64,000 nucleotides of DNA from the NCBI RefSeq assembly GCF_030915385.1, contig NZ_CP133268.1, positions 4,128,001-4,192,000 on the forward strand, given 5' to 3'. The translations under genes were made by a program, and so were the position numbers. The first letter of the stretch is position 1; each line of letters starts with the position of its first letter. The DNA comes from Neobacillus sp. PS3-12 (GTDB taxonomy: Bacteria > Bacillota > Bacilli > Bacillales > Cytobacillaceae). Under the pieces are notes generated by a model that was given only the letters and a program-made list of their open reading frames with translations, had not been told where the DNA came from and ran no database searches. Positions 1-8,302 of this stretch are shown one piece after another.

Positions 1-80
1 TTAACAATAAAGATGGCCTGAGAGAGGTTTTCTATTGTTATATTAGATTGCATCGAGGGGATATTTTGATCACTGTTCAA
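1..80 (-). CDS. ykyB: YkyB-like protein, N-terminal fragment cut by window edge
   Basis: A minus-strand reading frame runs off the left edge. It has a TTG start and a well-placed Shine-Dalgarno sequence (AAAGGAG, 8 bases upstream). The 26 visible residues end in ITIENLSQAIFIV, which resembles, from memory, the N-terminus of B. subtilis YkyB (TIENLSKAVYTVN). ykyB lies a few genes upstream of ykuI in B. subtilis, so the position fits if ykuC-ykuH are absent. The function of YkyB is unknown. The call rests on a short stretch and one recalled sequence. Confidence 0.6.
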   Translation of the reverse strand, partial: MNSDQNIPSMQSNITIENLSQAIFIV

Positions 81-285
81 AATTGATACTCCTTTCTACC
101 TATTCAAAAATAATATCAACAAGCCTGCTTTTATCTTTATTATACAACCTTTTTCCCGAAAATAGAAATTATGATAGGATAAAAAAATATACAATTTTTC
201 CTAAAAACTATTTGAATTAAATGTAATGGTGGTTTATGTATTATTGGAAATACGTTTGGTGTGAAACGTATTCTAACATTTGATG

Positions 286-294
286 TGGTATAAT
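286..294 (+). promoter_or_regulatory. Extended -10 promoter of ykuI
   Basis: A TGG TATAAT extended -10 element ends 29 bases before the ykuI start. No convincing -35 is seen, as is common with extended -10 promoters. A Shine-Dalgarno-like GGAGG follows before the ATG. The region from 81 to 285 holds nothing else I can identify. Confidence 0.5.
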
Positions 295-323
295 AGGGGG
301 AAATCGTTTATGGAGGTACATAA

Positions 324-1535
324 ATGGATGCATTGGATATCCTAACGGATCTTGAAAATGTCATTCCTTTTTTTCAACCGATTTTTAGTGCTGATGAACA
401 TCGTGTTATTGGGTACGAAGTTTTAGGAAGATATCTTTCAAATAACCAGCCCATTAGCTTAGGTCCTTTTTTTCAAGATGATCAAATACCAGAAGAATAC
501 AAATTTGAAGTTGATCAAGTACTGCTGGTCAAAACACTTGAAAAAGCGCTGGACCTTGAGGAAGATGTTAGCCTATTTTTTAATCGAACAGCAGATTTAT
601 TAATGTATGGTCATGGTGAACCATTTTTAAATGAACTCCTTGCTTTTGAAAAAAAGGGATTATTTATGGGGCGTATTGTCCTTGAGATATCGGAAAAAAG
701 CTACAAGGGTGATTTGGACCAATTAGATCACTTGCTTCAATATTATCGAACATATGGCATAAAAATTGCGATTACAAAAATCGATAGCGATAGTAACTAC
801 TTTGATCGTATTGGCGAGCTTGAACCGAACATTATCAAAATCAACTTACAGGCTTTAAAATCAACTTCAATTGGAACGACGTTTAACGATGTTTTATTTT
901 CTTTATCGATGCTTGCCAGAAAAATTGGTGCCACTCTTCTATTTGAAAATATCGAAATGGAACATCAGTTGCAATTTGCTTGGCGAAATGGAGGAAGATA
1001 CTATCAAGGCTTTTACCTAAAAAAGCCTGCTGAAGATTTTATCCATGCAGACATGCTTAAAGACCGTTTAAAGGTTAAATTCCATGATTTTATCATGCTT
1101 GAAAAACGAAAGCTTGAGTCTATATATACCACAGCAGAAGTTTTTCAATCTAAAGTTCAAGAAATTGTGTTGAAAAGTAAAAAGTCTAATTATGAAGACT
1201 TATTCCAATTGCTCGTTAAAGAAATGGATCAAACTGCATTTCGAATGTATGTTTGTGACGAAGACGGCTTTCAGCAATCTCCTAATATTTTCAAAGGAAA
1301 ATCTGGGTGGAGTATTCAGAAAGAATATATCCATAAAAATTGGAGCTGGCGTCCATACTTTTTAGAAAATATTATCAAGATGCGCAACGAAAGAAAAGGG
1401 ATATTATCGGATCTTTATTCAGATATTGAAACAGGGGAGACCATTCGTACTTTTTCTTTCCCGATTAATACAAATGAATTTTTGTTTATTGATCTTTCGT
1501 ATCATTATTTATTTGAACATGCGGACTTACTATAA
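324..1535 (+). CDS. ykuI: YkuI, EAL-domain c-di-GMP binding protein
   Basis: 403 residues, close to the family length of about 407. Residues 1-250 form an EAL-type domain and the C-terminal third is the PAS-like YkuI_C region. The signature motif reads EVL (GYEVLGR) rather than EAL. The acidic loop that is normally DDFGTG is replaced by a TKIDSDSNYFD stretch. Known B. subtilis YkuI binds c-di-GMP but is not an efficient phosphodiesterase, and the degenerate motifs here fit a binding or sensor role. It is the first gene of a plus-strand run and has its own promoter just upstream. Confidence 0.9.
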   Translation: MDALDILTDLENVIPFFQPIFSADEHRVIGYEVLGRYLSNNQPISLGPFFQDDQIPEEYKFEVDQVLLVKTLEKALDLEEDVSLFFNRTADLLMYGHGEPFLNELLAFEKKGLFMGRIVLEISEKSYKGDLDQLDHLLQYYRTYGIKIAITKIDSDSNYFDRIGELEPNIIKINLQALKSTSIGTTFNDVLFSLSMLARKIGATLLFENIEMEHQLQFAWRNGGRYYQGFYLKKPAEDFIHADMLKDRLKVKFHDFIMLEKRKLESIYTTAEVFQSKVQEIVLKSKKSNYEDLFQLLVKEMDQTAFRMYVCDEDGFQQSPNIFKGKSGWSIQKEYIHKNWSWRPYFLENIIKMRNERKGILSDLYSDIETGETIRTFSFPINTNEFLFIDLSYHYLFEHADLL

Positions 1536-1594
1536 GAATAATATGATCCTTGGGTGGGAAATTAACAAAAACGATACTCAAGGAGAATTTGCTC

Positions 1595-1831
1595 ATGAAT
1601 ACGTTGATCAATGTTCTCTCCATCCTTATTTTTGGAATCCTGGCTTTTTCACTTGTAGCTACGTGGATGCTTGCTAGAAAGCAAAAGGTAGTTGATGGGG
1701 ATATTGATACCAAAATGGCAAAACCAATTCAAGAACATGTTTATTTAAAAAACCCAATCTTTTTTTCTTATGGATTATTTTTTGTTTTAGTCCTTTTTAT
1801 TATTTTATTTGTTGCCATCAACTTTCGATAG
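1595..1831 (+). CDS. Small two-helix membrane protein
   Basis: 78 residues from an ATG with AAGGAG 9 bases upstream. It has two hydrophobic helices (about residues 5-24 and 52-75) joined by a charged loop containing KQKVVDGD. It lies 60 bp after ykuI, probably co-transcribed, and is followed by a terminator. I do not recognise a named family and the function is unknown. A longer frame opening at 1550 lacks a ribosome site. Confidence 0.7.
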   Translation: MNTLINVLSILIFGILAFSLVATWMLARKQKVVDGDIDTKMAKPIQEHVYLKNPIFFSYGLFFVLVLFIILFVAINFR

Positions 1832-1858
1832 GCCTCCTATAAAGAGGTCTATTTTTTT
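1830..1858 (+). terminator. Terminator after ykuI transcription unit
   Basis: A 7-bp hairpin (AGGCCTC / GAGGTCT, one G-U pair, 7-nt loop) is followed by a seven-T tract. It overlaps the stop codon of the small membrane protein gene. Confidence 0.75.
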
Positions 1859-2093
1859 GTGCTGCTGTAAAAAAGGTTGTTTTTTAGCGAATCCCATACT
1901 TTTTTGGAGAATTTTTTTAAAAATATTACTGAAATGCTTGGACAAATAGTGGGTCGTGCCTTATTCTGTTAATATTGGCATGTAATTCTTTTTCCGTTAG
2001 GAAAATTTTAAATTTAATCAATAAGGATAGAAACATGTCAAAGGTGAAACATAACAGTATAGTTTTGTTTCTGTTTGAAAGGAGAGGGAGCAG

Positions 2094-2330
2094 TTGTCAC
2101 AGCTTCAAGGAATAATAACACGGTTAAAAAACCTTCAAGAGCAGGCCAGCGGAGGTGAACCGACACAACGCTTTTTTGAGGTAAATGGTGAAAAAAAATG
2201 TCAAGTAACGTTTCATCCAAAAACGGAAACGTTTGAATTAGAGATTTATAACGAAAAAGAAAAACCAAAGCGTTATCAGTTTGACAACATTGATATGATC
2301 ACAATTGAAATTTTTGATTTGATTCAGTAA
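2094..2330 (+). CDS. ykuJ: YkuJ family protein (DUF1797)
   Basis: 78 residues starting at TTG with GGAGAGGGAG just upstream. It closely matches B. subtilis YkuJ as I recall it: N-terminus MSQLQGIITRL and C-terminus FDNIDMITIEIFDLIQ. It is a small soluble alpha/beta protein of unknown function, conserved between ykuI and ykuL in Bacillus. The stop codon lies inside the left arm of its terminator. Confidence 0.85.
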   Translation: MSQLQGIITRLKNLQEQASGGEPTQRFFEVNGEKKCQVTFHPKTETFELEIYNEKEKPKRYQFDNIDMITIEIFDLIQ

Positions 2331-2358
2331 GGAACCTTTAAATGGGTTCCTTTCTTTT
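2329..2358 (+). terminator. Terminator after ykuJ
   Basis: An 8-bp stem (AAGGAACC / GGTTCCTT) with an 8-nt loop is followed by a T-rich tail. It overlaps the ykuJ stop codon. Confidence 0.8.
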
Positions 2359-2416
2359 TTAAGTCATGTTTACCTCACCTATTTCAAACGTACAATATAT
2401 ATTGAGGTGAAAGAAC

Positions 2417-2560
2417 ATGATGCCAATTGTTAAATGCCCAAAATGCCAATATGAGTCGGAAATGACTCATGTTCTAACTGCACAATCGAATCAAAATGTT
2501 ATTTTCCATTGCCCTCGCTGTCACTACACGGTAAGAAACATTGAGACAAGTAAAGGGTAA
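2417..2560 (+). CDS. ykzF: YkzF, small zinc-ribbon protein
   Basis: A 47-residue frame begins with two adjacent ATGs after a GAGGTGA ribosome site 7 bases upstream. Two CPxC knuckles (CPKC near residue 8, CPRC near residue 32) predict one bound zinc. The B. subtilis locus has ykzF in the same place between ykuJ and ykuL. Function is unknown; such ribbons often bind nucleic acid or proteins. Size, spacing and motif support a real gene despite its shortness. Confidence 0.75.
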   Translation: MMPIVKCPKCQYESEMTHVLTAQSNQNVIFHCPRCHYTVRNIETSKG

Positions 2561-2637
2561 GTGCTTTCAAAACGGACATTTTTTAAAGGGCTGTGTTAGA
2601 ATATAGATTAGAAAAAAACATAGGGAGTTTTTCGACG

Positions 2638-3090
2638 ATGATTAGTCTTCATAGTGGGGAATTTTTAGAAAATAACATTCGGGATTTAATGATACCGTCC
2701 GAGCGTGTTGCCCATGTACAAATCGGAAATAATCTTGAACATGCTTTGTTAGTTTTAACAAAAAGTGGTTATACCGTGATTCCGGTTTTAGATCCTCATT
2801 ATATACTCCATGGATTGATTAGTATGCCAATCATCATGGATTCCATTCTTGGACTTGAACGAATTGAATTTGAAAAACTTGAGGAAAAAAAGGTCGAAGA
2901 AGTAATGAATCAATCGGTTCCGCGTCTTAAGACAAGCGACTCCATGAATACGGCTCTAGAACTGCTAATCAATCACCCATTTATTTGTATTGAATCAGAG
3001 GATGGGGTATTTGAAGGAATTTTACCAAGAAGCACTGTTTTAAATCAATTAAGTAAACATATTAAAACATTAAATAAAAAAATGGATTAG
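2638..3090 (+). CDS. darB: DarB (YkuL), CBS-domain c-di-AMP receptor
   Basis: 150 residues with two CBS motifs (about 20-75 and 85-145). It carries the typical stretch VAHVQIGNNLEHALLVLTK. B. subtilis DarB binds c-di-AMP; the apo form activates the (p)ppGpp synthetase Rel and stimulates pyruvate carboxylase, whose gene pycA lies 30 kb away in this window. The ATG at 2638 is chosen because AGGGAG precedes it and the product matches the known N-terminus MISL. The frame is open from 2593 without a ribosome site. Confidence 0.88.
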   Translation: MISLHSGEFLENNIRDLMIPSERVAHVQIGNNLEHALLVLTKSGYTVIPVLDPHYILHGLISMPIIMDSILGLERIEFEKLEEKKVEEVMNQSVPRLKTSDSMNTALELLINHPFICIESEDGVFEGILPRSTVLNQLSKHIKTLNKKMD

Positions 3091-3226
3091 TCTCCCTTTT
3101 ATCATGGGGGGCTTTTCTTTCATTGCTTTGGTCAAAAACTCCCAATCATCGAAGCTTCATCATATTAAATGACATCATATATAAATCCACTTTATAATAT
3201 AAGAAAACTTGCAAAGAGGGATGAAA

Positions 3227-4108
3227 TTGTCCTCCTTATCCGAATTTCAATTATTATCTGTTTTGGCTCAAGAAATGAATATGCGAAAGGCCGCTGAAAG
3301 GCTGTTTGTTTCACAGCCAGCCCTTTCACAACGATTGCAAACAATTGAAAAAGAATGGGGAACTCGGTTATTTATCCGTTCACAAAAGGGGCTTGCCTTA
3401 ACTCCTGCCGGGGAACATGTTATTCAATTTGTCGATGAAGTTCTCTCCAAACAGGAGAAAGTAAAAGAAACAATCCAATCACTTCAGGGAGATGTATCGG
3501 GAACACTTAAAATAGCGGTAGCTTCCATTGTTGGCCAAAATTGGCTTCCCAAGGTATTAAAAAGGTTTATTGAAAGATACCCGCACGTGAAAATATCTCT
3601 TATTACGGGCTGGAGTAGTGAAATTTTAAAATGTTTATACGATGATCAAGTTCATATTGGAATCATTAGGGGAGAACCTGATTGGAAGGGATTAAAAATT
3701 CATCTATTCAGTGACCCACTATATTTAGTTGATCGGGACATTACCAAACCAGAACAAGTACTGGAAACTAATCGTCCATTTATTCAATTTAAAAGTGACT
3801 CGAATTATTATCAGGAAATCAAGGATTGGTGGATGCGGCATTTTAAAACATCTCCAAAAAAGACGGTTATTGTTGACCAAATTGAAACCTGTAAACAAAT
3901 GACCTTTAATGGGATTGGCTATTCCATTTTGCCCTTAATCACCTTAGGTTCAGCAGACAAAGACATCTTAAAAGTTCCGCTTTACGATGAAAATGAGCAG
4001 CCACTAAAACGTGATACATGGCTTTTGGGATATGACTCTGCCTTTCAATTAAAACAGGTCCAAGCATTTGTAGATTTAGTTAAGGAATACATCACTGAAA
4101 ATCACTAA
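3227..4108 (+). CDS. ccpC: CcpC, LysR-type regulator of TCA genes
   Basis: 293 residues. The N-terminal LysR helix-turn-helix includes MRKAAERLFVSQPALSQRL, with an effector domain from about residue 90. B. subtilis CcpC represses citB and citZ and responds to citrate; the ykuL-ccpC order is the same. I chose the TTG at 3227 because AAAGAGGG lies 6 bases upstream and the product then matches the known N-terminus in length. An ATG at 3221 abuts the ribosome site and is less likely. The flavodoxin genes that follow ccpC in B. subtilis (ykuNOP) are absent. Confidence 0.88.
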   Translation: MSSLSEFQLLSVLAQEMNMRKAAERLFVSQPALSQRLQTIEKEWGTRLFIRSQKGLALTPAGEHVIQFVDEVLSKQEKVKETIQSLQGDVSGTLKIAVASIVGQNWLPKVLKRFIERYPHVKISLITGWSSEILKCLYDDQVHIGIIRGEPDWKGLKIHLFSDPLYLVDRDITKPEQVLETNRPFIQFKSDSNYYQEIKDWWMRHFKTSPKKTVIVDQIETCKQMTFNGIGYSILPLITLGSADKDILKVPLYDENEQPLKRDTWLLGYDSAFQLKQVQAFVDLVKEYITENH

Positions 4109-4184
4109 CGGCTTTTTTCTTGTTTTCACTGCTTTTGTTTGCTAAAGTAATCTCTAGCAATACTATTGAGGAGGATTTATCGAA

Positions 4185-4886
4185 ATGGATGCAAATGAAA
4201 TTATTTCTTTTATTGCAAATAGTAAAAAGGCAACACCGGTTAAAGTTTATTTAAAAGGTGAACTAAATGATATTGATTTTGGAAAGGATTCAAAGGTATT
4301 TATTAATGGCTCAACCGGAGTAGTATTCGGTGATTGGGCTGATATCAATACTGCAATTGAGTCCAATCAAGCAAAAATTGAAGATTACGTCGTTGAAAAT
4401 GATCGTCGCAATTCTGCTATTCCATTATTAAATACGAAAAACATTAAAGCACGGATTGAGCCAGGTGCCTTTATCCGCGACCAAGTTGAAATCGGTGATA
4501 ATGCTGTTATCATGATGGGGGCTGTTATCAATATCGGTGCTGTCATTGGCGAAGGTACGATGATTGATATGGGCGCCATCCTTGGCGGAAGAGCAACAGT
4601 CGGGAAAAATTGCCACATTGGCGCTGGTACTGTTTTAGCAGGAGTAATTGAGCCGCCTTCTGCAAAACCAGTCGTTGTTGAGGATGATGTTCTCATTGGC
4701 GCAAACGCAGTTGTTCTTGAAGGGATTACAATCGGTAAAGGAGCCATTGTTGCTGCCGGAGCTGTTGTCATTGACGATGTTCCGCCTTATACAGTAGTAG
4801 GTGGTACACCAGCAAGAAAATTAAAGGAAATTGATGAGAAAACCAAGTCAAAAACAGAAATTAAACAAGAGCTAAGACAATTGTAA
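4185..4886 (+). CDS. dapH: Tetrahydrodipicolinate N-acetyltransferase DapH
   Basis: 233 residues (B. subtilis YkuQ 236). It adds an acetyl group to tetrahydrodipicolinate in the acetylated branch of lysine and meso-diaminopimelate synthesis, which feeds peptidoglycan and spore dipicolinate. Residues 90-210 are left-handed beta-helix hexapeptide repeats rich in I-G-x-x-x-x. Start is the ATG after GAGGAGG. It forms an operon with dapL, separated by a strong hairpin. Confidence 0.95.
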   Translation: MDANEIISFIANSKKATPVKVYLKGELNDIDFGKDSKVFINGSTGVVFGDWADINTAIESNQAKIEDYVVENDRRNSAIPLLNTKNIKARIEPGAFIRDQVEIGDNAVIMMGAVINIGAVIGEGTMIDMGAILGGRATVGKNCHIGAGTVLAGVIEPPSAKPVVVEDDVLIGANAVVLEGITIGKGAIVAAGAVVIDDVPPYTVVGGTPARKLKEIDEKTKSKTEIKQELRQL

Positions 4887-4907
4887 GTTTATTATATTAT
4901 GAACAGC

Positions 4908-4933
4908 AAAAGCGTGGAGCGATCCACGCTTTT
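4908..4933 (+). terminator. Intercistronic hairpin between dapH and dapL
   Basis: A perfect 11-bp stem (AAAAGCGTGGA / TCCACGCTTTT) is closed by a GCGA tetraloop of the GNRA type. The dapL ribosome site AAAGGAG follows within 6 bases. It may act as a partial terminator or an mRNA-stabilising element that sets the dapH:dapL ratio; the T tract is short and interrupted. Confidence 0.6.
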
Positions 4934-4952
4934 CTTAAAGGAGATAGCTTTT

Positions 4953-6074
4953 ATGAATCCGTTTGTGAAAATCCGCAGAGATCTTCACCAAATTCCAGAA
5001 CTCGGCTTTCAGGAATTTAAAACACAGGCATATTTATTAAATTATTTAGAAACACTTTCTCAAGAACGGTTAACGATAAGAAAATGGAAAACCGGGCTTT
5101 TTGTAAAGATTGCTGGAACAAATCCAAAAAAGACGATTGGCTATCGGACGGATATTGATGGCTTGCCAATTGAAGAAGAAACCCAGTTTTCTTTTTCTTC
5201 AACGCATCCTGATAAAATGCATGCCTGTGGACATGATTTACATATGAGTATTGCGCTTGGTGTTCTTACCTATTTTGTGGAAAATCAAATCAATGATAAT
5301 CTCTTATTTATTTTTCAGCCAGCGGAAGAAGGCCCTGGCGGAGCACAGCCAATGCTGGAATCAGAGATCATGCAAGAGTGGCGCCCTGATATGTTTATCG
5401 CCCTACATATTGCTCCAGAGTATCCTGTTGGATCTATTGCCGTTCGCGAGGGTCTTTTATTTGCCAATACCTCTGAATTATTTATTGACCTTAAGGGAAA
5501 AGGCGGCCATGCTGCATATCCGCACAATACAAATGATATGGTGATTGCTGCCTGTTCCCTAGTCACTCAATTGCAGACAATTGTTTCCCGAAATGTTGAC
5601 CCGCTGGACAGTGCTGTTATTACCATTGGAAAAATAACAGGAGGAACGGTTCAAAATATAATTGCTGAAAAAGCCCGTTTGGAGGGAACTATTCGCACTT
5701 TATCTCCGAAGTCAATGGAGAAAGTAAAGCATCGTATTAAAAAACTGATCTCGGGTATTGAAACAGGCTTTGAATGTGAAGCATCGATTGATTTTGGCGC
5801 AAATTACTATGAAGTCTTTAATCACCCAGAGCTAACGAGAGAGTTTATGGAATATGCAGGCCATGAAACAAATGCAAATGTGATTGAATGTAGAGAAGCT
5901 ATGACAGGTGAAGACTTTGGATATATGCTAAAAGAAATTCCAGGGTTCATGTTTTGGTTAGGCGTAAATTCACCATTCGGTCTACATCATGCAAAATTAA
6001 ATCCAAATGAAGGTGCGATCGAATTTGCGATTGAGACCATTACAAAATATATATCATTTAAAGGAAATCAGTAA
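4953..6074 (+). CDS. dapL: N-acetyldiaminopimelate deacetylase DapL (YkuR)
   Basis: 373 residues, M20 peptidase/amidohydrolase family, the usual length. It removes acetate from N-acetyl-LL-diaminopimelate, completing the branch opened by DapH. Metal-binding motifs visible are HACGHDLHM near residue 90 and EEGPGG near 128; the smaller dimerisation domain lies around 170-290. Start ATG at 4953 has AAAGGAG 9 bases upstream; the longer frame from 4899 runs through the hairpin and lacks a ribosome site. Confidence 0.93.
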   Translation: MNPFVKIRRDLHQIPELGFQEFKTQAYLLNYLETLSQERLTIRKWKTGLFVKIAGTNPKKTIGYRTDIDGLPIEEETQFSFSSTHPDKMHACGHDLHMSIALGVLTYFVENQINDNLLFIFQPAEEGPGGAQPMLESEIMQEWRPDMFIALHIAPEYPVGSIAVREGLLFANTSELFIDLKGKGGHAAYPHNTNDMVIAACSLVTQLQTIVSRNVDPLDSAVITIGKITGGTVQNIIAEKARLEGTIRTLSPKSMEKVKHRIKKLISGIETGFECEASIDFGANYYEVFNHPELTREFMEYAGHETNANVIECREAMTGEDFGYMLKEIPGFMFWLGVNSPFGLHHAKLNPNEGAIEFAIETITKYISFKGNQ

Positions 6075-6241
6075 ATTTGTCCCAAAGTTTTCAAGTCCTA
6101 TATATGATAAAATATTGAATTAATAACTTATCTTGGAAAACATCTTCGGTTAATTCAAGCCAAAATGGGGTAATCTTATTAAGGGAAAAATATTGATTAT
6201 ATTTAAAATAAATATTTATTTATATTAATTATAATTTAATA

Positions 6242-6270
6242 TTGACTCTAAATAAGCTGTCGCTTATAAT
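6242..6270 (+). promoter_or_regulatory. Sigma-A promoter of ykuU
   Basis: TTGACT and TATAAT are separated by exactly 17 bp, a near-consensus housekeeping promoter. Transcription should start near 6277, giving a leader of about 127 nt before ykuU. Between dapL and this promoter (6075-6241) I see only AT-rich sequence. Confidence 0.75.
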
Positions 6271-6286
6271 AAAAAATGTTAAGACG

Positions 6287-6325
6287 ATAGCAAATGAGAT
6301 TTGCTATAAAAGTTATCTCATTTTT
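6287..6325 (+). promoter_or_regulatory. Mutually exclusive hairpins in the ykuU leader (possible attenuator)
   Basis: Two hairpins share bases. The first pairs ATAGCAAAT (6287-6295) with ATTTGCTAT (6299-6307), 9 bp with a GAG loop. The second pairs AAATGAGAT (6292-6300) with ATCTCATTT (6315-6323), 9 bp, and runs into five Ts like an intrinsic terminator. Both cannot form at once, which is the layout of an antiterminator/terminator pair. The stems are AT-rich and the function is inferred. Confidence 0.45.
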
Positions 6326-6330
6326 AATAA

Positions 6331-6375
6331 TAGGCTGTGTTAAAGGATATCAACAGACAAATTTAACACAGCCTA
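6331..6375 (+). repeat. Inverted repeat in the ykuU leader, member of a short repeat family
   Basis: A perfect 14-bp inverted repeat (TAGGCTGTGTTAAA and its complement) has a 17-nt loop and sits 29 bases before the ykuU start. A closely similar structure occurs at 27827-27870 upstream of another gene. Left-arm matches also occur at 2589-2600 and 12172-12185. It could be a non-autonomous mobile repeat or a leader hairpin. Confidence 0.6.
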
Positions 6376-6403
6376 ATAACAAAGATTATGGAGGGAATTA
6401 AAC

Positions 6404-6952
6404 ATGGCAGAACGCATGGTAGGTAAACAAGCTCCACGTTTTGAAATGGAAGCTGTATTGCCAAACAAAGAATTTGGAAAAGTAAGTCTTGAAGAGAATA
6501 TGAAAAACGGAAAATGGACTGTATTATTCTTCTATCCAATGGACTTTACATTTGTATGTCCAACTGAAATTACAGCAATCTCTGATCGCCATGATGAATT
6601 CGATGATCTTGATGCAGTCGTGATCGGTGCTTCAACAGATACAATCCATACTCACTTAGCTTGGATTAAAACAGACCGTAAAGAAAATGGCCTTGGTGAT
6701 TTAAACTATGCATTAGCTGCAGATACCAACCACACAGTAACTCGTGACTATGGTGTTTTAATTGAAGATAACGGAATCGCACTTCGTGGTTTATTTATCA
6801 TTAACCCAGAAGGTGAATTAATGTACCAAGTGGTTCACCATAACAATATCGGCCGTGATGTAGATGAAGTTCTACGTGTTCTTCAAGCACTGCAAACTGG
6901 CGGTCTTTGCCCAGCTAACTGGAAGCCTGGACAAGCTACTCTAAATGTTTAA
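6404..6952 (+). CDS. ykuU: 2-Cys peroxiredoxin YkuU
   Basis: 182 residues, typical AhpC/Prx1 length. It reduces hydrogen peroxide and organic peroxides using a peroxidatic cysteine in the FTFVCPTE motif (about residue 52) and a resolving cysteine in GGLCPANW near the C-terminus. Start ATG is preceded by GGAGGG. It has a strong promoter and a structured leader, and is followed by a terminator and ykuV, a thiol-disulfide protein that could serve as a partner. Confidence 0.93.
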   Translation: MAERMVGKQAPRFEMEAVLPNKEFGKVSLEENMKNGKWTVLFFYPMDFTFVCPTEITAISDRHDEFDDLDAVVIGASTDTIHTHLAWIKTDRKENGLGDLNYALAADTNHTVTRDYGVLIEDNGIALRGLFIINPEGELMYQVVHHNNIGRDVDEVLRVLQALQTGGLCPANWKPGQATLNV

Positions 6953-6969
6953 TCACTAAATAAAACACG

Positions 6970-6998
6970 AAGACCTAACGAGTGTTAGGTCTTTTTTA
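6970..6998 (+). terminator. Terminator between ykuU and ykuV
   Basis: A perfect 10-bp stem (AAGACCTAAC / GTTAGGTCTT) with a GAGT loop ends in a run of Ts. Read-through may still supply ykuV 24 bases downstream. Confidence 0.85.
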
Positions 6999-7021
6999 AT
7001 CAAGCTAGAGGAGGTCTAATA

Positions 7022-7477
7022 ATGAAACTTCGTGAACCAATGCCGAAACTTACTGGGGCAGTTGAGTGGTTAAATGGTGAGGTATCAAGGGATGAATTAG
7101 TAGGTGAAAAACCAACATTAATTCATTTTTGGTCGATTAGCTGCCATTTATGTAAGGAAGCAATGCCGCAGGTTAATCAGTTCCGCGATCAATATAAAGA
7201 TAAATTAAATGTTGTGGCTGTCCATATGCCAAGATCCGAAAACGACTTGAATATAGAAGAAATCAAGCAGGTTGCTGCCGAACATGGAATTACACAGCCG
7301 ATCTTTGTAGATAGTGAACATAAGTTAGTCGATAAATTCGAAAATCAATTTGTTCCAGCCTATTACGTCTTTGACCGTGAAGGTAAACTTCGCCACTTCC
7401 AAGCAGGCGGAAGCGGCATGAAGATGCTTGAAAAACGTGTAAACAGAGTATTAGATGAAATGGAAAAAACAGAATAA
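7022..7477 (+). CDS. ykuV: Thiol-disulfide oxidoreductase YkuV
   Basis: 151 residues with a thioredoxin fold of the TlpA/ResA type but no signal peptide, so cytosolic. The redox motif is CHLC (in WSISCHLCKEA, about residues 37-45) and the cis-proline loop reads VPAYYVF. B. subtilis YkuV (148 aa) is a characterised thiol-disulfide oxidoreductase. It lies next to the peroxiredoxin ykuU as in B. subtilis. Start ATG follows AGGAGG. Confidence 0.92.
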   Translation: MKLREPMPKLTGAVEWLNGEVSRDELVGEKPTLIHFWSISCHLCKEAMPQVNQFRDQYKDKLNVVAVHMPRSENDLNIEEIKQVAAEHGITQPIFVDSEHKLVDKFENQFVPAYYVFDREGKLRHFQAGGSGMKMLEKRVNRVLDEMEKTE

Positions 7478-7488
7478 GGAAATTTAAG

Positions 7489-7530
7489 GGACTGTTCTGA
7501 TTAGCGAATAGTCCTCTTTCTTTTTTTCAT
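7489..7530 (+). terminator. Terminator after ykuV
   Basis: A GGACTGTT / AATAGTCC stem with one G-U pair is followed by a T-rich stretch containing seven consecutive Ts. Confidence 0.6.
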
Positions 7531-7571
7531 GTGCTAGAATAAAAAGTACAAAAATGAAAAGATGGGGGGAT

Positions 7572-8249
7572 ATGATGCGAAGAGACCCTGTTAAAAAGGA
7601 CTTTGCGGTGATTGGATTAGGCCGCTTTGGTGGAAGTATTTGCAGAACGCTATCTGAACAAGGGAAAGAAGTTCTCGCCATTGATAAAAGTGAAGAAAGA
7701 GTCAATGAATTTTCGATGATTGCCTCTCATGCGATTGTCGGCGATGCAACCGATGAAACCGTGTTAAAAGGTATCGGAATACGAAATTTTGACCATGTAG
7801 TTGTGGCAATTGGCGAGGATATCCAATCTAGTATTTTGGCAACGCTTATTTTGAAAGAGCTGGGTGTAAGACATTTAACAGTAAAAGCACAAAATGATTA
7901 TCATGAGAAAGTTCTTAGAAAAATTGGGGCAGATGAAGTGGTACATCCTGAAAGGGATATGGGAATTCGAATCGCTAATAAAATGACATCAAATAATGTC
8001 CTGGACTACCTAGAGCTATCGGATCAATATAGCATTATTGAATTTATTGCTAATGAAAACATGGGTAAGCATACGCTTCTAGAATTGGATATCCGCAGAA
8101 AATATGGGATTACCATTGTAGCAATCAAAAGGGACAAAGAAATCATAGTTTCTCCACAGGCAAAAGAAAACATCCATAAAGGAGACGTTCTTATAGCCAT
8201 TGGAGATGTAGACAATCTAGAAAAATTTAAGAGGAAAGTTGTTGAATAA
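7572..8249 (+). CDS. ktrC: KtrC, cytosolic gating subunit of a Ktr potassium channel
   Basis: 225 residues. An RCK_N Rossmann domain carries GLGRFGG near residue 17, and an RCK_C (TrkA_C) domain follows from about 140. KtrC (YkqB) gates KtrD for potassium uptake, and its RCK_C domain is a known c-di-AMP site. The ATG pair at 7572/7575 follows GGGGGG closely; the frame opening at 7554 is less likely. It is convergent with rnjA, with a shared terminator between. Confidence 0.92.
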   Translation: MMRRDPVKKDFAVIGLGRFGGSICRTLSEQGKEVLAIDKSEERVNEFSMIASHAIVGDATDETVLKGIGIRNFDHVVVAIGEDIQSSILATLILKELGVRHLTVKAQNDYHEKVLRKIGADEVVHPERDMGIRIANKMTSNNVLDYLELSDQYSIIEFIANENMGKHTLLELDIRRKYGITIVAIKRDKEIIVSPQAKENIHKGDVLIAIGDVDNLEKFKRKVVE

Positions 8250-8253
8250 AATA

Positions 8254-8296
8254 AAAAAGGAAGAAATGCTATCCAGCATTTCTTCCTTTTTATTTT
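8254..8296. terminator. Bidirectional terminator between ktrC and rnjA
   Basis: A perfect 17-bp stem (AAAAAGGAAGAAATGCT and its complement) with an ATCC loop. A/T runs on both sides let it serve both converging transcripts. Confidence 0.88.
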
Positions 8297-8302
8297 TGAT
8301 GA

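Noticed and set aside
4385..4771. 128-codon minus-strand frame inside dapH
   Set aside because: It is the antisense shadow of the repetitive beta-helix coding sequence and has no ribosome site.
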